Under the pieces are notes generated by a model. It saw only the letters and a program-made list of their open reading frames with translations, was not told the origin of the DNA and did not search any database. A DNA stretch of 64,000 nucleotides from Kosakonia cowanii JCM 10956 = DSM 18146 (GTDB lineage: Bacteria > Pseudomonadota > Gammaproteobacteria > Enterobacterales > Enterobacteriaceae): positions 868,001-932,000 of the forward strand of contig NZ_CP019445.1 of the NCBI RefSeq assembly GCF_001975225.1, written 5' to 3'. Shown in pieces: positions 8,528-22,359 of this stretch. Within the stretch, counting starts at the first letter, position 1. Every line of letters begins with the position of its first letter. The translations under genes were made by a program, and so were the position numbers.

Positions 8528-9142
8528 TTACAGCCATTCACCGTTACGGATCACGCCAACTGCCAGCCCTTCAATGGTGAAGTTCTGTTTACGCAGATCA
8601 ACAACAATCGGAGAGAAGTCGCTGTTTTCCGCCAACAGTTCAACGGTGTTGCCATGTTTTTTCAGGCGCTTCACCGTTACTTCATCTTCGATACGGGCGA
8701 CGATCACCTGGCCGTTACGCGCATCCTGGGTTTTATGCACCGCCAGCAGATCGCCGTCCATAATACCGATATCTTTCATCGACATCCCGCTAACGCGCAG
8801 CAGGAAGTCCGCATGCGGTTTAAAGAGATTCGGATCGACCTGATAGTGGCTTTCGATATGCTGTTGCGCCAGCAGCGGCTCACCCGCAGCGACGCGACCA
8901 ATCAGCGGAAGACCAATATCGTTCTCTTCTTCCAGCAGCAGGCGGAGACCGCGCGATGCACCAGATACGATTTCGATCACCCCTTTGCGCGCCAGCGCTT
9001 TAAGGTGTTCTTCGGCTGCATTTGGGGAACGGAACCCCAATTGCTGTGCGATTTCCGCACGCGTCGGTGGCATACCGGTTTGGGTGATGCGATCGCGAAT
9101 CAGATCGAACACCTCTTGCTGCCTGGCCGTTAATGCTTTCAT
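8528..9142 (-). CDS. lexA: SOS repressor LexA
   Basis: 204-aa autocleaving repressor of the SOS regulon. N-terminal winged helix ([20 protein letters not shown]), hinge, then the S24 peptidase domain with the cleavage site Ala86-Gly87 in RVAAGEPLL, nucleophile Ser121 in VSGMSMKD and general-base Lys158 in EVTVKRLKK. It is two residues longer than E. coli LexA because of an insertion in the hinge ([10 protein letters not shown]). Two LexA boxes lie just upstream, giving autoregulation. First gene of lexA-dinF. Confidence 0.98.
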   Translation of the reverse strand: MKALTARQQEVFDLIRDRITQTGMPPTRAEIAQQLGFRSPNAAEEHLKALARKGVIEIVSGASRGLRLLLEEENDIGLPLIGRVAAGEPLLAQQHIESHYQVDPNLFKPHADFLLRVSGMSMKDIGIMDGDLLAVHKTQDARNGQVIVARIEDEVTVKRLKKHGNTVELLAENSDFSPIVVDLRKQNFTIEGLAVGVIRNGEWL

Positions 9143-9150
9143 CCCGCCCC

Positions 9151-9187
9151 CTGGGTGTATATACAGTTATGCTGTGAGTATATACAG
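9151..9187 (-). promoter_or_regulatory. Two LexA (SOS) boxes of the lexA-dinF promoter
   Basis: Two CTG-N10-CAG operators read on the minus strand as CTGTATATACACCCAG (9151-9166) and CTGTATATACTCACAG (9172-9187). Both are identical to the pair at E. coli lexA. They lie 9-45 bp upstream of the lexA start. Confidence 0.95.
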
Positions 9188-9250
9188 TCAACGGCGATTT
9201 TGAAACCACATTTAAGCAAAAATCCAGAGTGTTATAGAATTATGGAAACG

Positions 9251-9619
9251 CTATCGAAAATGTGACCAAAGAAGCGAGACCCAGGTAAAGACCGCCAGTA
9301 AGATTGTCATCAGCACCGCCGCCGATCCCATATCTTTTGCCCGGCCGGAAAGCTCATGGAATTCAGACCCGATACGGTCTACAACCGCTTCGATAGCGCT
9401 GTTGAGGATTTCGACAATCATCACCAGCGTGACCGAGCCAATAAGCAGGACGCGCGTGATGACATCAATATCCAAAAATGCAGCGATAATAATAGCCAGA
9501 ACAACGGCTACGCCCTCCTGGCGAAATGCAGCTTCATTAATCCAGGCTGCGCGTACGCCTTTCCACGAATATCCTGCGGCTTTAATGATCCGGGTAAAAC
9601 CGGTGGTATTATTGGCCAT
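9251..9619 (-). CDS. dgkA: Diacylglycerol kinase DgkA
   Basis: 122-aa homotrimeric inner-membrane enzyme phosphorylating diacylglycerol from MDO synthesis to phosphatidate. Same length as E. coli DgkA. An N-terminal amphipathic helix (IIKAAGYSWKGVRAAWINEA) precedes three transmembrane helices; the catalytic region EILNSAIEAVVDRIG carries the invariant Asn and Glu residues. Divergent from plsB, the acyltransferase that makes lysophosphatidate. Confidence 0.96.
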   Translation of the reverse strand: MANNTTGFTRIIKAAGYSWKGVRAAWINEAAFRQEGVAVVLAIIIAAFLDIDVITRVLLIGSVTLVMIVEILNSAIEAVVDRIGSEFHELSGRAKDMGSAAVLMTILLAVFTWVSLLWSHFR

Positions 9620-9751
9620 GAAAAGAACCTTTTTAACTATTAAGCGTCAATGAGTAGTGGTACACGCAGCGGTACCACAGAAATTATGCGTGCTTTCTGA
9701 TATTCTTGCGGCGCAATGGCACTATTAATAACCAGAGGCTTTACACCCTTT

Positions 9752-12172
9752 ATGTCCGGCTGGCCACGAATTTACTACAAATTACTGAACTTACCATTAA
9801 GCGTGCTGGTAAAAAGTAAATCGATCCCCGCAGAACCTGCACAGGAACTGGGGCTCGACACATCACGTCCTATTATGTACGTGCTGCCTTACAACTCAAA
9901 GGCTGACTTAATGACCTTGCGCGAGCAGTGCCTGGCGCATGAATTACCCGATCCCCTCGAACCGCTGGAGATCGATGGCGCGCTGCTGCCACGCTACGTG
10001 TTTATTCACGGCGGCCCGCGCGTATTCACCTATTACACGCCGAAAGAAGAGTCGATCAAACTGTTCCACGACTATCTGGATTTACACCGCAGCCATCCCG
10101 ATCTGGATGTGCAGATGGTGCCGGTATCGGTGATGTTTGGCCGCTCGCCGGGGCGTGAAAAGGGTGAAATCAACCCGCCGTTGCGCATGCTCAACGGTGT
10201 GCAGAAATTCTTCGCTGTTTCGTGGCTTGGCCGCGACAGCTTTGTGCGCTTCTCCCCGCCGGTTTCGCTGCGCCGCATGGCGACCGAACATGGTACGGAT
10301 AAGATCATCGCGCAGAAACTGGCCCGCGTGGCGCGTATGCACTTCGCCCGTCAGCGTCTGGCCGCCGTTGGCCCACGCCTGCCGGCGCGTCAGGATCTCT
10401 TCAATAAGCTGCTATCGTCGAAAGCGATTGCCCGTGCGGTGGAAGATGAAGCGCGCAGCAAAAAGATCTCCCACGATAAGGCGCAGCAGAACGCGATCGC
10501 GCTGATGGAAGAGATTGCCGCTAACTTCTCTTACGAGATGATTCGCCTGACCGACCGTATCCTCGGCTTTACGTGGAACCGGCTCTATCAGGGGATCAAC
10601 GTGCACAACGCCGAGCGCGTACGCCAGCTGGCGCACGAGGGCCATGAAATTGTCTATGTGCCCTGCCACCGCAGCCACATGGACTACCTACTGCTCTCCT
10701 ACGTGCTTTACCACCAGGGCCTGGTGCCGCCGCATATTGCGGCCGGGATCAACCTCAACTTCTGGCCCGCCGGGCCGATTTTCCGCCGCCTTGGCGCCTT
10801 CTTTATTCGCCGTACCTTTAAAGGCAACAAGCTCTACTCGACGGTGTTCCGTGAATATCTGGGCGAGCTGTTTAGCCGCGGTTATTCGGTGGAGTATTTC
10901 GTTGAGGGCGGTCGCTCGCGCACCGGGCGTCTGCTCGATCCGAAAACCGGTACCCTGTCGATGACTATCCAGGCGATGCTGCGCGGCGGCACACGCCCAA
11001 TCACGCTGGTGCCTATCTATATCGGCTACGAGCATGTGATGGAGGTCGGCACCTACGCCAAAGAGCTGCGCGGCGCGACAAAAGAGAAAGAGAGCCTACT
11101 GCAGATGGTGCGCGGCCTCAGCAAGCTGCGTAACCTCGGTCAGGGCTATGTGAACTTCGGCGAGCCAATCCCGCTGATGAACTATCTGAACCACCATGTA
11201 CCGGAGTGGCGCGAATCGATCGATCCGATTGAAGCGATCCGTCCGGCATGGCTGACGCCGACGGTTAATAGCATCGCCGCCGATCTGATGGTTCGCATCA
11301 ACAATGCCGGGGCGGCAAACGCCATGAACCTCTGCTGTACGGCGCTGCTGGCTTCGCGCCAGCGCTCATTGACGCGCGAGCAGCTCACCGAGCAGCTTGA
11401 CTGCTACCTTGAGCTGATGCGCAATGTGCCCTACTCCCCGGACTCCACCGCACCATCCGCCAGCGCCGCTGAGCTTATCGCTCACGCGCTGCAGATGAAC
11501 AAGTTTGAGGTCGAGAAGGACACCATCGGCGATATCATCATCCTGCCGCGCGAGCAGGCGGTGCTGATGACCTATTACCGCAACAATATTGCGCACATGC
11601 TGATGTTGCCGTCGCTGATCGCGGCGATTGTCACCCAGCATCGTGCCATCTCACGCGGTGAAATTCTGCGTCATGTGGAACTGCTCTACCCGATGCTGAA
11701 GGCCGAGCTGTTCCTGCGCTGGGAAAATGCAGAGCTGGCGGAGGTGCTGGATAAGCTGATTCAGGAGCTGGTGCGCCAGGGGCTGATTACCCTGAAAGAG
11801 GATCTGCTGAGCATCAATCCGGCACACTCACGCACTCTGCAGCTGCTGGCCGCAGGCGCGCGCGAGACGCTGCAGCGTTATGCCATCACCTTCTGGCTGC
11901 TGAGCGCCAATCCGGCGATGAACCGCAGTACGCTGGAGAAAGAGAGCCGTACGCTGGCGCAACGTCTGTCGGTGCTGCATGGCATCAACGCACCGGAGTT
12001 CTTCGATAAAGCGGTCTTCAGCACGCTGGTGCTGACGCTGCGCGACGAGGGTTATATCAGTGATACCGGCGACGCCGATCCGGCGCGCACGCTTGGCGTT
12101 TACCAGATGCTGGCGGAGCTGATGACATCGGATGTGCGTTTAACGATCGAGAGTGCGACGCAAGCGGAGTAA
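9752..12172 (+). CDS. plsB: Glycerol-3-phosphate acyltransferase PlsB
   Basis: 806-aa membrane-associated enzyme performing the first acylation of glycerol-3-phosphate with acyl-CoA/acyl-ACP. The acyltransferase blocks are visible near the middle: [14 protein letters not shown] (HX4D), [27 protein letters not shown] and [11 protein letters not shown]. Start at 9752 gives [12 protein letters not shown] as in E. coli; the frame is open 12 codons upstream. Divergent from dgkA. Followed by a REP cluster before the convergent ubiA. Confidence 0.97.
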   Translation: MSGWPRIYYKLLNLPLSVLVKSKSIPAEPAQELGLDTSRPIMYVLPYNSKADLMTLREQCLAHELPDPLEPLEIDGALLPRYVFIHGGPRVFTYYTPKEESIKLFHDYLDLHRSHPDLDVQMVPVSVMFGRSPGREKGEINPPLRMLNGVQKFFAVSWLGRDSFVRFSPPVSLRRMATEHGTDKIIAQKLARVARMHFARQRLAAVGPRLPARQDLFNKLLSSKAIARAVEDEARSKKISHDKAQQNAIALMEEIAANFSYEMIRLTDRILGFTWNRLYQGINVHNAERVRQLAHEGHEIVYVPCHRSHMDYLLLSYVLYHQGLVPPHIAAGINLNFWPAGPIFRRLGAFFIRRTFKGNKLYSTVFREYLGELFSRGYSVEYFVEGGRSRTGRLLDPKTGTLSMTIQAMLRGGTRPITLVPIYIGYEHVMEVGTYAKELRGATKEKESLLQMVRGLSKLRNLGQGYVNFGEPIPLMNYLNHHVPEWRESIDPIEAIRPAWLTPTVNSIAADLMVRINNAGAANAMNLCCTALLASRQRSLTREQLTEQLDCYLELMRNVPYSPDSTAPSASAAELIAHALQMNKFEVEKDTIGDIIILPREQAVLMTYYRNNIAHMLMLPSLIAAIVTQHRAISRGEILRHVELLYPMLKAELFLRWENAELAEVLDKLIQELVRQGLITLKEDLLSINPAHSRTLQLLAAGARETLQRYAITFWLLSANPAMNRSTLEKESRTLAQRLSVLHGINAPEFFDKAVFSTLVLTLRDEGYISDTGDADPARTLGVYQMLAELMTSDVRLTIESATQAE

Positions 12173-12177
12173 CGGAA

Positions 12178-12330
12178 GTGCCGGATGGCGCGTAAACGCT
12201 TATCCGGCCTGGGTGATAATGCTGAACGGTATGCTCATTGCCGGATGGCGCGCAAACGCTTATCCGGCCTGGGCGGTTTCAGGGGCACCGAACCCGTAGG
12301 CCGGATAAGGCGCAGCCGCCATCCGGCAAC
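12178..12330. repeat. REP/BIME cluster: two direct and one inverted REP
   Basis: Two direct copies of GCCGGATGGCGCG...CTTATCCGGCCTG (12179-12211 and 12239-12271) and one inverted copy GTAGGCCGGATAAGGCG...CCATCCGGC (12296-12328). It lies between convergent plsB and ubiA, the usual place for BIMEs, which bind gyrase, Pol I or IHF and stabilise mRNA ends. Confidence 0.93.
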
Positions 12331-12386
12331 TCAGCGCCCGAGCCCGTCAACCCAGCGCACGAGCGCACAACCCCGACAAACCCGCG

Positions 12387-13259
12387 CTATACGTGCAGAT
12401 AGCTCACCGCCAGCCCCAGAAACAGCACCAGACCAACGTAGTTATTGTTCAGAAAGGCTTTAAAACAGGCATCGCGCTCGCGGCCTGCAATCAGCACCTG
12501 CTGATAAACAAACAGCGCCCCGGCAACCAGCACGGTGGCGTAATAGCTCCACCCCAGCCCGTTCAGCCAGCCGACTGCCGCCATCATCGCCATTACCAGC
12601 ACCTGCAAAATGCCGATAATCAGCTTGTCGTGACGCCCAAAGAGGATCGCCGTCGACTTAATGCCAATCTTCACATCATCGTCGCGATCGACCATCGCAT
12701 ATTCGGTGTCATAGGCCACCGCCCACAGAATGTTGGCGAAGAACATAATCCAGCAGCTCAGCGGCACGGACTCGCTCACAGCGGCAAATGCCATCGGTAT
12801 TGACCAGCCAAACGCCGCCCCCAGCACCACCTGCGGCAGATGCGTATAGCGCTTCATAAACGGGTAGATCCAGGCCAGGCCCAGCGCAGCGACCGAGAGC
12901 AGGATCGTCATCAGATTGAGAGTAAGCACCAGCGCAAAAGCCAGCAGCACAAGGATGATAAACAGCCCGCGCGCCTCATTTTCCGTCACCGCGCCGCTCG
13001 GTAAAGGACGATTCGCGGTGCGCTTTACATGCCCATCAAATTTACGATCGGCGTAATCATTCACCACACAGCCGGCCGCGCGCATCAGCCAGACGCCGGC
13101 GACAAACACTAACAAAATCCACAGCGGCGGTACGCCAGGTGTTGCCACCCACAGCGCCCACAGCGTCGGCCACAGCAGTAACAGCGCACCAATTGGTTTG
13201 TCCGTACGCATCAGCCGATGAAAGGCCAACAGTTTAGTTGGCGTGAGACTCCACTCCAT
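12387..13259 (-). CDS. ubiA: 4-hydroxybenzoate octaprenyltransferase UbiA
   Basis: 290-aa inner-membrane prenyltransferase adding the octaprenyl chain to 4-hydroxybenzoate in ubiquinone synthesis; same length as E. coli. Several hydrophobic helices and the two Asp-rich Mg-diphosphate motifs NDYADRKFD and [12 protein letters not shown] are present. It follows ubiC by 12 bp and is translated from the same message, so product of UbiC is substrate of UbiA. Confidence 0.97.
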   Translation of the reverse strand: MEWSLTPTKLLAFHRLMRTDKPIGALLLLWPTLWALWVATPGVPPLWILLVFVAGVWLMRAAGCVVNDYADRKFDGHVKRTANRPLPSGAVTENEARGLFIILVLLAFALVLTLNLMTILLSVAALGLAWIYPFMKRYTHLPQVVLGAAFGWSIPMAFAAVSESVPLSCWIMFFANILWAVAYDTEYAMVDRDDDVKIGIKSTAILFGRHDKLIIGILQVLVMAMMAAVGWLNGLGWSYYATVLVAGALFVYQQVLIAGRERDACFKAFLNNNYVGLVLFLGLAVSYLHV

Positions 13260-13271
13260 TTTCAGTTCCTC

Positions 13272-13769
13272 TTAGTACAGCGGTGACGCGGGCAGAAACA
13301 GTTCGGTCAACATCAGCGGTTTACCGCCGAGACGCAGGCGGGAGCGCCGCCCCCATAACTGCTCGTGGCGTCCAATATCAATAAAGTCACGCGTAAGTGT
13401 AGAAGAGGTGAAAAGATATCGCCCCAGCGGCGTACTCCCCAGCTTCTGCAGCGCCAGTTCCGGGCCGCTCAGTGTTGACTCGGGCACCACGGTGCGACCA
13501 GCAAGCCAGGGCTCTCCGTCGGCGCAGAGCAGAATTTCCCGCAGCCAGTAACGGGCTTCATCAGGCAGATGATCGCGCTCTTCGGCGATCTCATCAGGCG
13601 TGACAAACCCCTCGCGGATCAGCGTAACCGTGACCTTTTTGCCCTGTTGTTCAAAACGTTTGGTCATGGAATCTTCCAGCAACAGCCACTCGAGCAGTTG
13701 CGGTTCCAGCGCGGGGATTGCGTCCAGGTAGCGCAGCGCACGCAATTGCGTAAGCGCAGGATGTGACAT
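13272..13769 (-). CDS. ubiC: Chorismate pyruvate-lyase UbiC
   Basis: 165-aa cytosolic enzyme converting chorismate to 4-hydroxybenzoate plus pyruvate, the committed step of ubiquinone synthesis. Conserved segments [32 protein letters not shown] (substrate Arg) and [12 protein letters not shown] (C-terminal Glu) match E. coli over the full length. First gene of ubiCA. In E. coli yjbI lies between ubiC and malM; it is missing here. Confidence 0.97.
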   Translation of the reverse strand: MSHPALTQLRALRYLDAIPALEPQLLEWLLLEDSMTKRFEQQGKKVTVTLIREGFVTPDEIAEERDHLPDEARYWLREILLCADGEPWLAGRTVVPESTLSGPELALQKLGSTPLGRYLFTSSTLTRDFIDIGRHEQLWGRRSRLRLGGKPLMLTELFLPASPLY

Positions 13770-13890
13770 GCCATACTCTCCGGTACATAACGTCGCAGTA
13801 GTGTATCGCAGAACCGATTAGTGAGTGGCGGGAAAGTTTATTCGCTTTTCATCCGTGCAACAGTTGCGCAACAGCGCACCCGCACGGCGG

Positions 13891-13917
13891 AAAAAAAGGT
13901 GCGTCTGGCGACGCACC
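13891..13917 (-). terminator. Terminator downstream of malM
   Basis: Stem GGTGCGTC / GACGCACC at 13898-13917, followed on the minus strand by seven Ts. Confidence 0.88.
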
Positions 13918-13950
13918 AGTTACTACAAATATCAACAACGTGGGGAGAGA

Positions 13951-14892
13951 TTACCCCTTGCCTTTTACACTGCTGATAAAAGTGGCACGGGCAGTTTTCG
14001 ACCCGAGACGCTCTGCTTCATTCAATAATTTCAGGGCTTTATCGATATCACCCTTCTCAGCCGCCTGTTTGATCGCCCGGTTAAAGTAGCTCTCGGTATC
14101 ATTGAGCATCGGCTCGCTTTTCGCGGCAGGTGCCGGAGCAGGAGCAGCCACCGGCGCAGGTGCGGGCTGCGTGTTATAAGCAGGTGCGGCGGTGTTGCCG
14201 ACCGTCACCGCACTCGGCGCCGAGGAGCCAAACAGCGGGCCGACAAGAATGCTGGACGCAGAAGAGGTGCTGGCTTTCAGCGCCAGTGTGCCGCTGGTGG
14301 CATGGCGGGCGATGGGATCCGGAATATCCGGCACCGCGTTACCGTTTCCTTTGGCGTAAGCTTTCGCCGGGTCAACCATTTGCGTGGTCTGACGCAGATC
14401 TTTTTCCGTGGTGAACACTAATAAGTAGAGCTTTTGCTGACCCAGCGCAGGCGTCAGTTTCATAGTGCCTTCGAGGCGGTTATCGGACATCACGCCCGGC
14501 TCCTGGTAGGCAAAAAAGCTGGAGGGGAAAAAGGCTGCTGGCGATAGATTCTGGTCCAGCACCAACACGTTCGGCGCGAAGACGCTTTCATCTTTGACTT
14601 TGCTGCTTAACGTAATATTCAGTTCGCCGATATTGGCCGGCACGCTATAGGCCATCACCGGGCCGCTGATGCCGCTGACATTCAGACGCTGTCCTGCAAC
14701 AGCGATATCGTTAGTGACGGTTTGTGACGCATTCACCGGCGTCCACTGCAGCTGCTGAAGCGCAGAGGCAGGAATAGCAGGCGCGGCGGAGAGATCCTGC
14801 GGCACGATGTTAATCGCTGCGAAGCTGGTCATGGGCGCAGCCAGCAGGCCAGCTGTGAGGCACAATGCGAGAAGACTCTTTTTCATTTTCAT
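13951..14892 (-). CDS. malM: Maltose operon periplasmic protein MalM
   Basis: 313-aa periplasmic protein of unknown function, last gene of malK-lamB-malM. Signal peptide MKMKKSLLALCLTAGLLAAP with cleavage near SFA-A. A Pro/Ala-rich linker (PAPAPVAAPAPAPAAK) separates the N-terminal beta domain from a C-terminal helical tail ending FISSVKGKG, as in E. coli MalM (306 aa). Start chosen at 14892: ribosome site GGTGAT is upstream and it begins the signal peptide; the frame is open 59 codons further but those overlap the lamB-malM spacer. Confidence 0.93.
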   Translation of the reverse strand: MKMKKSLLALCLTAGLLAAPMTSFAAINIVPQDLSAAPAIPASALQQLQWTPVNASQTVTNDIAVAGQRLNVSGISGPVMAYSVPANIGELNITLSSKVKDESVFAPNVLVLDQNLSPAAFFPSSFFAYQEPGVMSDNRLEGTMKLTPALGQQKLYLLVFTTEKDLRQTTQMVDPAKAYAKGNGNAVPDIPDPIARHATSGTLALKASTSSASSILVGPLFGSSAPSAVTVGNTAAPAYNTQPAPAPVAAPAPAPAAKSEPMLNDTESYFNRAIKQAAEKGDIDKALKLLNEAERLGSKTARATFISSVKGKG

Positions 14893-14952
14893 TGTTATCA
14901 CCTTAATTTCGTTGTGAGCGGTAGCCAGGCAATAGCGCGCTTCACCTAAAAT

Positions 14953-14970
14953 TGAGGGGCTTACGCCCCT
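14953..14970 (-). terminator. Hairpin between lamB and malM
   Basis: GAGGGGC-TTAC-GCCCCTC stem with a short T-rich 3' side on the minus strand. It probably attenuates or processes the operon transcript, lowering malM relative to lamB, since malM has no clear promoter of its own. Confidence 0.65.
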
Positions 14971-15001
14971 CTTTTCATGCATTACAGCGGGTAAAACTCG
15001 A

Positions 15002-16354
<1,353 letters not shown>

Positions 16355-16491
16355 TTACACGCCCCCGTCCGGCTAACGCTTTGTTGGCTGCCGTATTCAC
16401 CCGTTCGCCTACCTTTGTATGCTCACAAGTGCATGCCGTTGCCGCCTCGACATCATGCGAATGGCTTTGTGTAATCTCTTTGTGGGGTAGC

Positions 16492-17601
16492 TTAAACGCC
16501 AGGTTCTTTATGCAACCGGCGGCAGGCGGTGCCATCTTCACGGAACAGATGGCAACGCTCCGGCGGTAAGCCGATGGCGAATGTGGCACCCTCTTCTACC
16601 AGCACCACGTCGTTCTGGCGGTAGACCAGGTTCTGACGTATTGCGGGGATCTGGATATGAATCTGTGTTTCGTGACCGAGCTGTTCGACGACCTGAACAG
16701 TGCCGGAGAGCGTGACATCGGCAATATCGCTGGGCAGCAGATGCTCCGGGCGAATGCCGAGCGACATATTGGCGCCGACCTGCACGTTGGCGCTGTCGAC
16801 CGGCAGCCATACCTGCTGGCGGTTGGGCAGCTCAACCTGCACCTGTTCAATCGCCGTGGCGGTCACTTTTACCGGCAGGAAGTTCATCTTCGGCGAGCCG
16901 ATAAAACCGGCGACAAAGCGATCTGCCGGGTAGTGATAAAGCTCGAGCGGCTTGCCGACCTGCGCCACGCGCCCGGCGTCCAGCACCACGATTTTGTCGG
17001 CCAGCGTCATCGCTTCGACCTGATCGTGGGTGACGTAAATCATCGTGCGGCGCAGGCGCTTGTGCAGACGGGAGATCTCAATACGCATCTGCACGCGCAG
17101 CGCGGCATCAAGGTTGGAGAGGGGTTCATCGAGCAGAAAAACGCGCGGCTCGGCCACCAGCGTACGGCCAATTGCCACGCGCTGACGCTGACCACCGGAG
17201 AGCGCCTTCGGCTTACGCTCCAGCAGGTGCCCCAGTTGCAGCACTTCGGAGACCTGGGTGACGCGCGATTTGATCAGATCTTTCTTCGCGCCCGCGAGCG
17301 TAAGGCCGAATGACATATTGTCTGCCACCGACAGGTGTGGATAGAGCGCATAGGACTGGAACACCATGCCGATACCGCGCTCAGCGGGCGGCACGTCGTT
17401 CATGCGGGTATCGCCAATCAGCAGATCCCCGCTGGTAATCGTCTCCAGCCCGGCAATCATGCGCAGCAGCGTTGACTTACCGCAGCCTGACGGGCCGACA
17501 AACACGACGAACTCACCTTCGTGAATGTCCAGACTGATATCTCTCGATACCACCACATCGCCCCAGGCTTTCGTGACATTTCGCAGCTGTACGCTCGCCA
17601 T
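16492..17601 (-). CDS. malK: Maltose/maltodextrin ABC transporter ATPase MalK
   Basis: 369-aa ATPase of MalFGK2, which also sequesters MalT. Walker [11 protein letters not shown]-loop [13 protein letters not shown], signature [15 protein letters not shown], Walker [13 protein letters not shown]-loop VTHDQVEAM, then the C-terminal TOBE-type regulatory domain ending RRLHKEPGV as in E. coli. The start at the second ATG (17601) fits ribosome-site spacing (AAGGGAG, 6 bases); the upstream ATG touches it. Divergent from malE. Confidence 0.96.
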   Translation of the reverse strand: MASVQLRNVTKAWGDVVVSRDISLDIHEGEFVVFVGPSGCGKSTLLRMIAGLETITSGDLLIGDTRMNDVPPAERGIGMVFQSYALYPHLSVADNMSFGLTLAGAKKDLIKSRVTQVSEVLQLGHLLERKPKALSGGQRQRVAIGRTLVAEPRVFLLDEPLSNLDAALRVQMRIEISRLHKRLRRTMIYVTHDQVEAMTLADKIVVLDAGRVAQVGKPLELYHYPADRFVAGFIGSPKMNFLPVKVTATAIEQVQVELPNRQQVWLPVDSANVQVGANMSLGIRPEHLLPSDIADVTLSGTVQVVEQLGHETQIHIQIPAIRQNLVYRQNDVVLVEEGATFAIGLPPERCHLFREDGTACRRLHKEPGV

Positions 17602-19162
<1,561 letters not shown>

Positions 19163-19171
19163 GAACGTAAC

Positions 19172-19271
19172 GGCCCTGCTCCACCCGGAGCAGGGCTAAC
19201 TGGACAGGCTGTATACACGCCAGATTTCACGCTGCCTCGCTCACAACGAAGCGGCGTGAAGAGGGGCGTGT
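19172..19271 (+). promoter_or_regulatory. Two intercistronic hairpins between malE and malF
   Basis: Hairpin 1: GCCCTGCTCC-ACC-GGAGCAGGGC at about 19173-19196. Hairpin 2: nested inverted repeat with arms TACACGCC/GGCGTGTA and TTCACGC/GCGTGAA at 19212-19271. Neither is followed by a strong T run. In E. coli a REP pair here protects malE mRNA; this species has different sequence but the same position. Confidence 0.75.
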
Positions 19272-19286
19272 AGAGAGGACACTCCC

Positions 19287-20831
19287 ATGGATGTTGTAAG
19301 AAAACGCCACTGGTGGCAAAGCTCGCAGGTTGCATGGGCCGCCATCGCCGTAATCGGGCTGCTGGTGGCTTACCTTGTCGTCATGATGTATGCCCAGGGG
19401 GAATACCTTTTTGCCATCACCACGCTCGTGCTGAGTTCGGCGGGCCTCTACATTTTTGCCAATCGTAAAGCGTACGCCTGGCGCTATGTCTATCCGGGTC
19501 TCGCGGGGATGGGGCTGTTCGTCCTCTTCCCGCTGATTTGCACCATCGCCATCGCCTTTACCAACTACAGCAGCACTAACCAGCTCACCCAGGAGCGCGC
19601 GCAGCAGGTGCTGCTCGACCGCTCATACCAGGCGGGCAAAGCCTATAACTTCGGCCTCTATCCGGACGGGGATAAGTGGCAATTAGCGCTGACGGACGGC
19701 GAGAGCGGCAAACACTATCTCTCCGACGCCTTTAAACCCGGCGGCGAACAGCAGCTGAAGGTTAAAGAGGTCGATGCGCTGCCTGCGGGCGAGCGCGCCA
19801 ATCTGCGTGTGATTACGCAAAACCGCCAGGGGCTGAACCAGCTCACCGCGGTACTGCCGGATGAGAGCAAAGTGGCGATGAGCTCGCTGCGCCAGTTCTC
19901 CGGCACCCGCCCGCTCTATCAGGTTGAGCAGGACGGCACGCTGCTCAATAACCAGAGCGGCATCAAGTATCGCCCGAACAACCAGACCGGCTTCTACCAG
20001 GCGCTTAACGCTGACGGCAGCTGGGGCAGTGAGAAACTGAGCCCCGGTTATACCGTCACTATCGGCTGGGATAACTTCACCCGCGTCTTTACCGATGAAG
20101 GTATTCAGAAACCGTTTATCGAGATTTTTATCTGGACGGTGATCTTCTCCATCCTCACCGTGGTGCTGACGGTAGCGGTCGGCATGGTGCTGGCCTGCGT
20201 CGTGCAGTGGGAGTCGTTAAAAGGTAAGGCTGTCTACCGGCTGCTGCTGATCCTGCCTTACGCCGTGCCGTCGTTTATCTCGATCCTCATCTTTAAAGGG
20301 CTGTTCAACCAGAGCTTTGGTGAGATCAACATGATGCTGAGCGCGCTGTTCGGCATTAAACCGGCGTGGTTTAGCGATCCGAATACCGCCCGCGCGATGG
20401 TGGTGATCGTTAACACCTGGCTCGGCTACCCCTACATGATGATCCTCTGCATGGGCCTGCTGAAAGCGATCCCGGAAGATCTCTATGAAGCCTCGGCAAT
20501 GGATGGCGCCGGGCCGTTACAGAACTTTTTCCGCATCACCTTCCCGCTGCTGATAAAGCCCCTGACGCCGCTGATGATCGCCAGCTTTGCCTTTAACTTT
20601 AACAACTTCGTACTGATCCAGCTGCTGACCAACGGCGGGCCGGATCGCATCGGCACCACCACACCGGCGGGCTATACCGACCTGCTGGTGAGCTACACCT
20701 ACCGCATCGCCTTTGAAGGCGGCGGCGGCCAGGACTTCGGTCTTGCGGCGGCTATCGCCACGCTGATCTTCCTGCTGGTGGGCGCGCTGGCCATCGTCAA
20801 TCTGAAAGCCACGCGCATGAAATTCGATTAA
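19287..20831 (+). CDS. malF: Maltose ABC transporter permease MalF
   Basis: 514-aa inner-membrane subunit, same length as E. coli MalF. Three N-terminal transmembrane segments, the large periplasmic P2 loop (about 95-275) that contacts MalE, then the permease core with the EAA motif [20 protein letters not shown], which docks on MalK. Start at 19287 gives [10 protein letters not shown] after an AGAGAGGA ribosome site. 15 bp precede malG. Confidence 0.96.
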   Translation: MDVVRKRHWWQSSQVAWAAIAVIGLLVAYLVVMMYAQGEYLFAITTLVLSSAGLYIFANRKAYAWRYVYPGLAGMGLFVLFPLICTIAIAFTNYSSTNQLTQERAQQVLLDRSYQAGKAYNFGLYPDGDKWQLALTDGESGKHYLSDAFKPGGEQQLKVKEVDALPAGERANLRVITQNRQGLNQLTAVLPDESKVAMSSLRQFSGTRPLYQVEQDGTLLNNQSGIKYRPNNQTGFYQALNADGSWGSEKLSPGYTVTIGWDNFTRVFTDEGIQKPFIEIFIWTVIFSILTVVLTVAVGMVLACVVQWESLKGKAVYRLLLILPYAVPSFISILIFKGLFNQSFGEINMMLSALFGIKPAWFSDPNTARAMVVIVNTWLGYPYMMILCMGLLKAIPEDLYEASAMDGAGPLQNFFRITFPLLIKPLTPLMIASFAFNFNNFVLIQLLTNGGPDRIGTTTPAGYTDLLVSYTYRIAFEGGGGQDFGLAAAIATLIFLLVGALAIVNLKATRMKFD

Positions 20832-20845
20832 GGAGGAGGAAAACT

Positions 20846-21736
20846 ATGGCTATGGTGCAGGCGAAATCGCAAAAGCTGCGGCTCTTTTTCACCCATGCGT
20901 TACTGCTGCTGTTTATCGCCGCGATTATGTTCCCGCTGCTGATGGTGATCGCCATTTCACTGCGTGAAGGCAACTTCGCCACCGGCAGCCTGATCCCGGA
21001 GCGCATCTCTTGGGAGCACTGGCGGCTGGCGCTGGGCTTTAGCGTTGAGCATGCCGATGGGCGCGTGACGCCGCCGCCCTTCCCGGTGCTGTTATGGCTG
21101 TGGAACTCGGTGAAGATCGCCGTGATTACCGCCATCGGCATTGTCGCGCTCTCCACTACCTGCGCCTACGCCTTTGCCCGTATGCGTTTTCGCGGTAAAG
21201 CGACGCTGCTGAAAGGAATGCTGATTTTCCAGATGTTCCCGGCGGTGCTGTCGCTGGTGGCGCTCTATGCCCTATTTGATCGTTTAGGCCAGTACATTCC
21301 GTTTATCGGGCTGAATACGCACGGTGGGGTGATCTTCGCCTATCTCGGTGGGATCGCACTGCATGTCTGGACGATCAAGGGGTATTTCGAAACGATCGAC
21401 AGCTCGCTGGAAGAGGCCGCCTCGCTGGATGGCGCGACCCCATGGCAGGCGTTCCGCCTGGTGCTGCTGCCGCTGTCGGTGCCGATTCTGGCGGTGGTGT
21501 TTATTCTGTCGTTTATTGCGGCCATTACCGAAGTGCCGGTCGCCTCGCTGCTGCTGCGCGATGTCGATAGCTACACGCTGGCGGTGGGGATGCAGCAGTA
21601 TCTCAACCCGCAGAACTACTTATGGGGCGATTTCGCCGCCGCGGCGGTGCTCTCCGCCATCCCGATTACCCTGGTGTTCCTGCTGGCGCAGCGCTGGCTG
21701 GTCAATGGCCTGACGGCCGGCGGGGTGAAGGGCTAA
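20846..21736 (+). CDS. malG: Maltose ABC transporter permease MalG
   Basis: 296-aa inner-membrane partner of MalF, same length as E. coli. Six transmembrane segments and the EAA loop [21 protein letters not shown] contacting MalK; the C-terminal tail ends GGVKG and inserts at the MalK dimer interface in the known structure. Ribosome site AAGGAGGAGG is strong. Last gene of malEFG. Confidence 0.96.
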   Translation: MAMVQAKSQKLRLFFTHALLLLFIAAIMFPLLMVIAISLREGNFATGSLIPERISWEHWRLALGFSVEHADGRVTPPPFPVLLWLWNSVKIAVITAIGIVALSTTCAYAFARMRFRGKATLLKGMLIFQMFPAVLSLVALYALFDRLGQYIPFIGLNTHGGVIFAYLGGIALHVWTIKGYFETIDSSLEEAASLDGATPWQAFRLVLLPLSVPILAVVFILSFIAAITEVPVASLLLRDVDSYTLAVGMQQYLNPQNYLWGDFAAAAVLSAIPITLVFLLAQRWLVNGLTAGGVKG

Positions 21737-21787
21737 ATTTCATCGTTGTCATACCCTTGTTGTTATTGCCACTGCACCCTCAATTTC

Positions 21788-21813
21788 GGCGGCCTGAACA
21801 GGCCGCCTTTTTT
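21788..21813 (+). terminator. Terminator after malG, shared with psiE end
   Basis: Perfect stem GGCGGCCT-GAAC-AGGCCGCC followed by TTTTTT. psiE converges from the other side and its stop codon adjoins this element. Confidence 0.92.
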
Positions 21814-22222
21814 ATTCGCGGCGCAGGCGCTGGGAGTTACAGATCCACAGCGTGATCACCAGCAGCAAGATCGCCGCCGAGTAGATCAGCACATCCATCG
21901 GCGACTGATGATCGATGATGATCAGCCGCACAATCGCCGTAATGCCGATATAGACAAAGTAGCGCAGCGGGAAGTGAAGCCCGGACTGAAAATACTTCAC
22001 AATCAAGGCGATAAATTCGAAGTAGAGGAAGTAGACCACCAGCCCTTCGACCAGCTCATATTTGCTGGTTTGTACCGGCGCGAAGAGCGCAATGGCCAGA
22101 TGCAGCGTCTCTTTGCCCAAAAAAACAATCAGGATAATACCCAGCGCCAGCAGACCCAGGCTGAGTATGCCCTGCAAAATAGTTGAAACAAACGCCACCC
22201 GCGGGTGATTAAGCGACGACAT
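21812..22222 (-). CDS. psiE: Phosphate-starvation-inducible membrane protein PsiE
   Basis: 136-aa inner-membrane protein of four predicted helices, colinear with E. coli PsiE (conserved [20 protein letters not shown] and [20 protein letters not shown]). Function unknown; E. coli psiE is induced via PhoB and reduced by cAMP-CRP, and candidate sites for both are upstream here. In E. coli xylE separates it from malG; here it directly converges on malG. Confidence 0.92.
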   Translation of the reverse strand: MSSLNHPRVAFVSTILQGILSLGLLALGIILIVFLGKETLHLAIALFAPVQTSKYELVEGLVVYFLYFEFIALIVKYFQSGLHFPLRYFVYIGITAIVRLIIIDHQSPMDVLIYSAAILLLVITLWICNSQRLRRE

Positions 22223-22268
22223 AACAGCACCTCATTATTGTTAGAAGATCCTCTGTATATCGCGTAAA

Positions 22269-22309
22269 TGTGATCTTGATCTACTTTTTTTACTTAGATT
22301 ATGTGACAG
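22269..22309 (-). promoter_or_regulatory. Candidate CRP and PhoB sites upstream of psiE
   Basis: TGTGA-TCTTGA-TCTAC at 22269-22284 resembles a CRP site. On the minus strand CTGTCACATAATCTAAGT at 22292-22309 has one good and one weak half of the PhoB box CTGTCAT-N4-CTGTCAT. Both fit the known control of E. coli psiE. Confidence 0.45.
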
Positions 22310-22359
22310 CCCGTGATGAGATGTATCGCTGAGCCAGCGAAGCGGGAGAGTAATAAGCG